Positions 42,083 through 45,285 of a DNA stretch of 45,285 nucleotides are shown here, one piece after another. Below the pieces are notes generated by a model. The model searched no databases. It worked only from the letters and a program-made list of their open reading frames with translations, and was not told the DNA's origin. The DNA comes from Verrucomicrobia bacterium 12-59-8 (GTDB lineage: Bacteria > Verrucomicrobiota > Verrucomicrobiae > Verrucomicrobiales > Verrucomicrobiaceae). The first letter of the stretch is position 1. Each line of letters starts with the position of its first letter. The position numbers were made by a program, and so were the translations under genes. The stretch covers positions 1 to 45,285 of the forward strand of contig NCCR01000011.1 of the NCBI GenBank assembly GCA_002279765.1, given 5' to 3'.

Positions 42083-42999
42083 GCTTGGTCGTCCTGGGAT
42101 GAAAGGGCCGCACTGACGCCAGCTGCGCCAACCCCACCTGCGAGAAGATCAGCGAGCTTGCCTCGGTTCTTATTCTCGAACTTGGCATACTTGCCACGAA
42201 TGTTTTTCTGGTTAATCATGGCGTAGACGTTATGGGCCGGAACATTGCTGTTCCCTGCGATGTAATCCTTGATGTCCCGAAAGGTCACCGAGTCGAAGCC
42301 CATTTCCTCAGCCTTCCGCGCGATCTCATCGGTGGAAAGTCTGCCGTTGTAGGCAAACGGTTCGAGGGCCTCACGGGCAGCTTTATCCTTAATGCCCTTC
42401 GGGGAGAGCTGATCCCAGACCCTACCATTCCCATTCACTACCAGGGTCTTGCCGAGCTTGAGCTTGACCGGAGCCATGTTAGCATTGTCTTCGATGGGGT
42501 TAGGGTCATTCCGAGCCCAGTTGGAAGTGGTCTGTTGTTTCCCTTCCATGTAGGAATAGGCAGGGTCGGGCTTATCCGCAAACCAGCGGATTTTGCTTCC
42601 ATTCCCGCGCTCGATGGTCGGGTCCCAAGCCTTACCGGAACCCATGAAGGCTGTGGTGCGGAAGCCCTGTTTCCACCCTCTCCGCTCGGCCTTCGCACGG
42701 TCTTTCTTAGTGACCTTCGGGGGAGTGGGAGGGCGGGGGGAAGGGCCGACTTGAGGGGGAAGGCCACTAGGGACATTCTCATAAGTGTCCGGCAAAGGGC
42801 TTTTCATATATGGATCAGACCAAGCCGGAGTATCTGCCTTATACGGCAGGTTCACGTCCTCCAGCGTATTCTCAATATTCCGCACAATCCCTGACATCTC
42901 CATAGACCCACCTCGAGTCATGTAATCACCAACCTTAACCTTCGGCTTGGCTTGTTTGCCCATCAGTTTACGGATGAGGTCTTTTCCCAGCGCGGGCAT
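42079..42999 (-). CDS. ADP-ribosyltransferase-like virion cargo protein (306 aa)
   Basis: Begins MPALGKDLIRKLMGKQ, then a Pro-rich linker (60-100) and a domain (110-275) matching the ART-PolyVal pattern: G-F-R-T-T-A-F-M-G at 112-120, W-F-A-D-K-P-D-P-A-Y-S-Y at 139-150, M-A-P-V-K-L-K-L-G-K-T-L-V-V at 175-188, G-F-D-S-V-T-F-R-D at 234-242 and V-Y-A-M-I-N-Q-K-N-I-R at 258-268. Such domains modify host proteins with ADP-ribose from NAD; T4 Alt is a packaged, injected example. A Gly/Ala-rich end follows. GGAGGT precedes the ATG. Catalytic residues are not certain by eye. Confidence 0.65.
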   Translation of the reverse strand: MPALGKDLIRKLMGKQAKPKVKVGDYMTRGGSMEMSGIVRNIENTLEDVNLPYKADTPAWSDPYMKSPLPDTYENVPSGLPPQVGPSPRPPTPPKVTKKDRAKAERRGWKQGFRTTAFMGSGKAWDPTIERGNGSKIRWFADKPDPAYSYMEGKQQTTSNWARNDPNPIEDNANMAPVKLKLGKTLVVNGNGRVWDQLSPKGIKDKAAREALEPFAYNGRLSTDEIARKAEEMGFDSVTFRDIKDYIAGNSNVPAHNVYAMINQKNIRGKYAKFENKNRGKLADLLAGGVGAAGVSAALSSQDDQA

Positions 43000-43005
43000 G
43001 GTTAG

Positions 43006-43503
43006 TTACCTCCCAAGCCAGTGATGGGTGAACCTTCCTGGTTCAGGGTTTTCGAAGAGGTACCGGGGTGTGCGCCTAGCGGGAGGGAGGATAGGATTGT
43101 GTCGAGCCAGGTTTTTACATACCTGTAAAGTGGAGACAGGCTTGCCGAAGATGAAGCGCAGGATCGGGGCATATCGCTTCTCCATCTGCCACCAAGCCAT
43201 GGTTGGGGTCCAGGTAAGCTTGCACTCGCAAAGGAGTATCCCTCTTTCCCCCACCACGAAGGCATCGATGCAGGCGAAGGCCTGACCGGAGGCATCGGCG
43301 AAGGTGACCCATTGGTCGAGGTAGACCCGATCCTCCCCGAACTCATTCACCAGTTCCTTCCCGAAGTGCTTCTCGTACCTCAGCCCCGCCGCCCTCGATC
43401 CGCGTGAGCGGGATTTCGGGATACACGACGGCCTCTCCGTCAATAACTGGGCGTGAGTCAGGCCCGCGATCGGCCTGGGTAATGGCTTTGTTTTCTTGGC
43501 CAA
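43006..43503 (-). CDS. PD-(D/E)XK nuclease-like protein, overlaps small terminase gene (165 aa)
   Basis: Restriction-endonuclease-like fold: G-L-R-Y-E-K-H-F helix at 40-47, I-D-A-F-V-V at 79-84 with D80, then L-C-E-C-K at 91-95 with E93 and K95. It may cut or trim DNA during packaging, or attack host DNA. I prefer a TTG start at 43503, because GAGG lies 9 nt upstream; the frame also allows GTG at 43521. Either way it overlaps the terminase gene by about 160 nt, and residues 31-48 inside or near the overlap look conserved. Confidence 0.65.
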   Translation of the reverse strand: MAKKTKPLPRPIAGLTHAQLLTERPSCIPKSRSRGSRAAGLRYEKHFGKELVNEFGEDRVYLDQWVTFADASGQAFACIDAFVVGERGILLCECKLTWTPTMAWWQMEKRYAPILRFIFGKPVSTLQVCKNLARHNPILPPARRTPRYLFENPEPGRFTHHWLGR

Positions 43504-43999
43504 TTTTTTGCACCTCGCCACGTTGCTGTTGGGCCGAGCGGACGCGGGCGAGAATTTCCGGGGTCACACTGGCGTTAAGGTTGTTAGTGTTGATGGTTTT
43601 GGTGGGGCCGAGGCCTACCCGATCGAGCATCGTCTTGGCGATGTCGTTCAATTGGGAGGGGGAGAACTCGTCGGGCTTCTCGATCAGGCGCTGGTGAATT
43701 TCCTGCACTGTGTCGGAGGCGAGGTCCGCCATGCGGGAGTGGACGTGGGAGTACTCCGCCTGCGCCACATTGCGGTAGTGCTCGATGAGTTCTTGGAAAG
43801 CCGGGTCAGCTTCCATCCGGGAGATGTAGGACGGGTCGTAGCCGGAGATGGAACTGACCTCGACTCTCGGGCGGCCCTCAGCGATGAGGCGCGCGAGGCC
43901 ATGGTGACTGTCCCGCAGTCTCGCCACTACCGAGGGCTTCGCCGGGGCCGAGCTGTCCTCCAGGTCCGCTAGGGTCAGGGGCATTGCGCTGAGGGTCAT
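43343..43999 (-). CDS. terminase small subunit
   Basis: 218-aa protein with an N-terminal helix-turn-helix region (30-64: R-L-I-A-E-G-R, S-S-I-S-G-Y-D-P-S-Y-I-S-R-M-E) followed by D-P-A-F-Q-E-L-I-E-H-Y-R-N, the typical small-terminase signature, then a coiled-coil-like oligomerisation region and an acidic tail. It recognises the packaging site, probably in or near its own upstream region. Start at 43999 is preceded by GGGAGA. It is the first gene of the structural operon, 35 nt from the -10 box. Confidence 0.75.
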   Translation of the reverse strand: MTLSAMPLTLADLEDSSAPAKPSVVARLRDSHHGLARLIAEGRPRVEVSSISGYDPSYISRMEADPAFQELIEHYRNVAQAEYSHVHSRMADLASDTVQEIHQRLIEKPDEFSPSQLNDIAKTMLDRVGLGPTKTINTNNLNASVTPEILARVRSAQQQRGEVQKIGQENKAITQADRGPDSRPVIDGEAVVYPEIPLTRIEGGGAEVREALREGTGE

Positions 44000-44033
44000 T
44001 TGGGACTTTCTCCCACGCCTTCCATTGAAAGTG

Positions 44034-44062
44034 ACCTTACCATGCCCGGGAGGCGCGGTCAA
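44034..44062 (-). promoter_or_regulatory. sigma70-like promoter for the structural operon
   Basis: On the - strand: TTGACC (44062-44057), 17-nt spacer, TAAGGT (44039-44034). It lies directly upstream of the small terminase gene and has the same geometry and nearly the same hexamers as the + promoter at 5534-5562. Confidence 0.7.
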
Positions 44063-44443
44063 TGCCCTTTCTGCATTTATTTTGGTAATACTTTACTGAG
44101 GCCTAAGTGGGCCATGACCTAAAAAGTTACGCGGAAATGGGCTGGTGCCTCTCATAGCGGAGGGGCGCGCGCCAAGGGGGGAGGGGCCACCCCACCGAGG
44201 GCTGAACGTTTGGTAAAGTATTCAGCGTTCACCACTCACCCCCGGCCCACTCGTTCGCGTCAACGTCACGTTACCCTGGGTCAACCGGGCGTGGAAATAA
44301 ACTATCACGTTTCCGTGTAAGCCCTTGAAATTCCCAGCCCAGCCCCCATATTCACAGTGTCACCGGGACAGCCTCGGCGATGTCCGGGGTATCCCCTCGG
44401 GCGATGTTTGACAATGTGGGCCACTGGCCCCAACGGAGGTACT
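44063..44443. other. divergent intergenic control region
   Basis: 381 nt without a gene between the - structural operon and the + gene at 44444. It holds AATACTTTAC (44087-44096) and its exact inverted copy GTAAAGTATT (44213-44222); TGAACG/CGTTCA and GCTGAA/TTCAGC pairs around the second copy; a GC-rich stretch at 44160-44195; a half-copy of the palindrome (AAGTGGGCCATG near 44105); and a weak promoter candidate near 44325-44354. Candidate site for operators, packaging (pac/cos) or an origin. Confidence 0.5.
44325..44354 (+). promoter_or_regulatory. weak promoter candidate for the + gene at 44444
   Basis: TTGAAA (44325-44330) and TATTCA (44349-44354) with an 18-nt spacer. The -10 is poor. 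It is the best candidate I see ahead of 44444, and nothing better lies in the gap. Confidence 0.3.
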
Positions 44444-44950
44444 ATGAGCAAGTTCCAAGTGAACCTGTGGGCGGACTCGCGAGTTGAAGTGGAGTTGGAT
44501 AGTGTCCCAACTGTCACACTTGATGGGGAAGTCCTCGATGCCAGAATTGTGATGTGGGCCATTGAGTATGGCTTCCGTCAGGGCATTCGGGATGCCGCTG
44601 CGGCAGGTAAGACGGATGACGAACGGAACTCACTGGCGGCCAAGCGCATTGACGCACTGGTCAACAACACCCTGCGTGATGTGACGCAGGGGAACAGGGC
44701 GACGCCGGTTGAGCGCGAAATGCGAGTCATCGCGGATCGCGAAGTCCGGGCAAGTCTGGCTGATACGGCGAATGCGGGCTGGGTTGCCACCCAGCGCGCC
44801 AAGCACAAGGTCGGCATGACGGAACTGCGGGAAATGACTGTCAAGTCATTGCTGAAGCGGGATGACACGCGACTGCGCGCCGCCGCCGAGGCGAATTTGG
44901 CAGCCTCTCCCAAGGTCACCCTGGATTTGGATGACCTTGACGCAGCGTAA
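44444..44950 (+). CDS. hypothetical protein, DNA-binding-like (168 aa)
   Basis: Beta-rich N-terminus (F-Q-V-N-L-W-A and V-E-V-E-L), then a helical body with many Arg, Ala and Glu, and an acidic end K-V-T-L-D-L-D-D-L-D-A-A that recalls the tails of left-arm proteins. Start at 44444 has a strong GGAGGT. It forms its own transcription unit, closed by a terminator at 44968. Build resembles the protein at 5621-6163. If the genome is circular or permuted it is the first gene of the left arm. Function unknown. Confidence 0.75.
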   Translation: MSKFQVNLWADSRVEVELDSVPTVTLDGEVLDARIVMWAIEYGFRQGIRDAAAAGKTDDERNSLAAKRIDALVNNTLRDVTQGNRATPVEREMRVIADREVRASLADTANAGWVATQRAKHKVGMTELREMTVKSLLKRDDTRLRAAAEANLAASPKVTLDLDDLDAA

Positions 44951-44967
44951 GGTTACCTCGACGGATG

Positions 44968-44998
44968 CCCCCAAGCCGCAAGGTTTGGGGGTTTTCCT
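44968..44998 (+). terminator. rho-independent terminator with GCAA tetraloop
   Basis: CCCCCAAGCC (44968-44977) pairs with GGTTTGGGGG (44982-44991) with one G-T pair around a GCAA loop, followed by TTTTCCTTT. It ends transcription of the gene at 44444, 17 nt after its stop. Confidence 0.85.
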
Positions 44999-45000
44999 TT

Positions 45001-45285
45001 GTCCATACCAGTATTTATAACCCATCAGGAGGAGGGACCACTGAGGGCCACAGAGTTTACGGCGGGCACACTCCGTGGGCCACATGGACCATCCACAAGT
45101 CCCACGCAGCCCCCTATCACCCCTCCCTCATATCTACAATCTATCTCAAATACCCCTACCCCTCTACGCGATCTGTATGGCAAGCCGTATCCCCGGAGGG
45201 GGTAGTATGTCCCACTGAGGGTGGGGAGTAAGGGAGTGGTGTATGAGTTTTTTAATTTTTTTTTTTTCTTATATATAAACTCACC
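45001..45285. other. non-coding right end
   Basis: 285 nt with no supported gene. GGAGGAGGG at 45029-45036 looks like a ribosome site but no start codon follows at a usable distance. It contains a 10-bp direct repeat CCACTGAGGG (45038-45047, 45212-45221), palindrome copy 3, a pyrimidine-rich stretch (45107-45175), and a very AT-rich end with a 12-T run (45256-45267) flanked by GAGTTT / AAACTC. Could hold a promoter, origin or genome end. Confidence 0.5.
45075..45105. repeat. imperfect palindrome, copy 3 of 3
   Basis: GTGGG (45075-45079) and CCCAC (45101-45105) form the outer arms, TGGA / TCCA the inner core. Inner flanks are not complementary here, so base identity is kept better than pairing. 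It lies about 75 nt beyond the terminator at 44968. Confidence 0.7.

Noticed and set aside
44408..44413. TTGACA just before the gene at 44444
   Set aside because: No acceptable -10 at 16-18 nt, and a start site there would leave no room for the leader.
45027..45231. Small + strand frames after the GGAGGAGGG at 45029
   Set aside because: No start codon at a proper distance from the site, and the frames run through palindrome copy 3 with low-complexity composition.
1..45285. tRNA genes, CRISPR arrays, insertion sequences, integrase or repressor genes
   Set aside because: I looked for cloverleaf-like stems, regular direct repeats, transposase and recombinase motifs and saw none that I could support.

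Overview
The window looks like the whole, or nearly whole, genome of a virulent short-tailed (podovirus-type) phage of a Gram-negative bacterium. The capsid and packaging set (small and large terminase, portal, scaffold, SU10/DUF5309-type major capsid protein) is followed by an adaptor, a gp10-like nozzle, one very large fibre and several large internal virion proteins. There is no tape measure or tail tube. A lipoprotein o-spanin implies an outer membrane. I see no integrase, repressor, tRNA or CRISPR array. The DNA is GC-rich by eye.

Layout. Two convergent arms meet at about 17.4 kb. The left arm (1-17408, + strand, almost every gene overlapping the next) holds small early genes, an M15 peptidase endolysin, a UvrD-type helicase, then a sigma70-like promoter at 5534-5562 and the replication/recombination block: ribbon-helix-helix regulator, Cas4/AddB-like Fe-S nuclease, GroES-like co-chaperonin, Sak4-like ATPase, putative SSB, ParB-methyltransferase fusion, winged-helix protein, uracil-DNA-glycosylase/exonuclease, a cluster of nucleotide-related genes, family-A DNA polymerase, DUF3987-like ATPase and a DUF2493 protein. 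The right arm (43999 down to 17447, - strand) is a single structural operon read from a matching promoter at 44034-44062. It runs from terminase through two ADP-ribosyltransferase-like proteins, head genes, spanins/holin and tail to ejection proteins. A short + gene (44444-44950) with a clean terminator lies to the right. If the molecule is circular or permuted, this gene heads the left arm.

How it works together. Sak4-like ATPase, exonuclease, SSB-like proteins and split polymerase/UDG form a replication-recombination module. MazG-like and deoxyribosyltransferase-like proteins probably act on nucleotides. The GroES-like protein may adapt host GroEL for phage proteins. Lysis genes are divided: the endolysin is in the left arm, and the holin-like protein and overlapping spanins are among the tail genes.

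Points most worth a second look: (i) five proteins of the packaging/portal region share an N-terminal M-(P)-(S/A)-L-G peptide, two of them tandem ADP-ribosyltransferase-like proteins, which suggests a tag for virion-injected cargo; (ii) several early proteins share a C-terminal I-S-L-D-D-L-like tail; (iii) a 31-nt imperfect palindrome occurs three times, at or just beyond ends of transcription units; (iv) the polymerase exonuclease domain is split between motifs Exo II and Exo III by five other genes.
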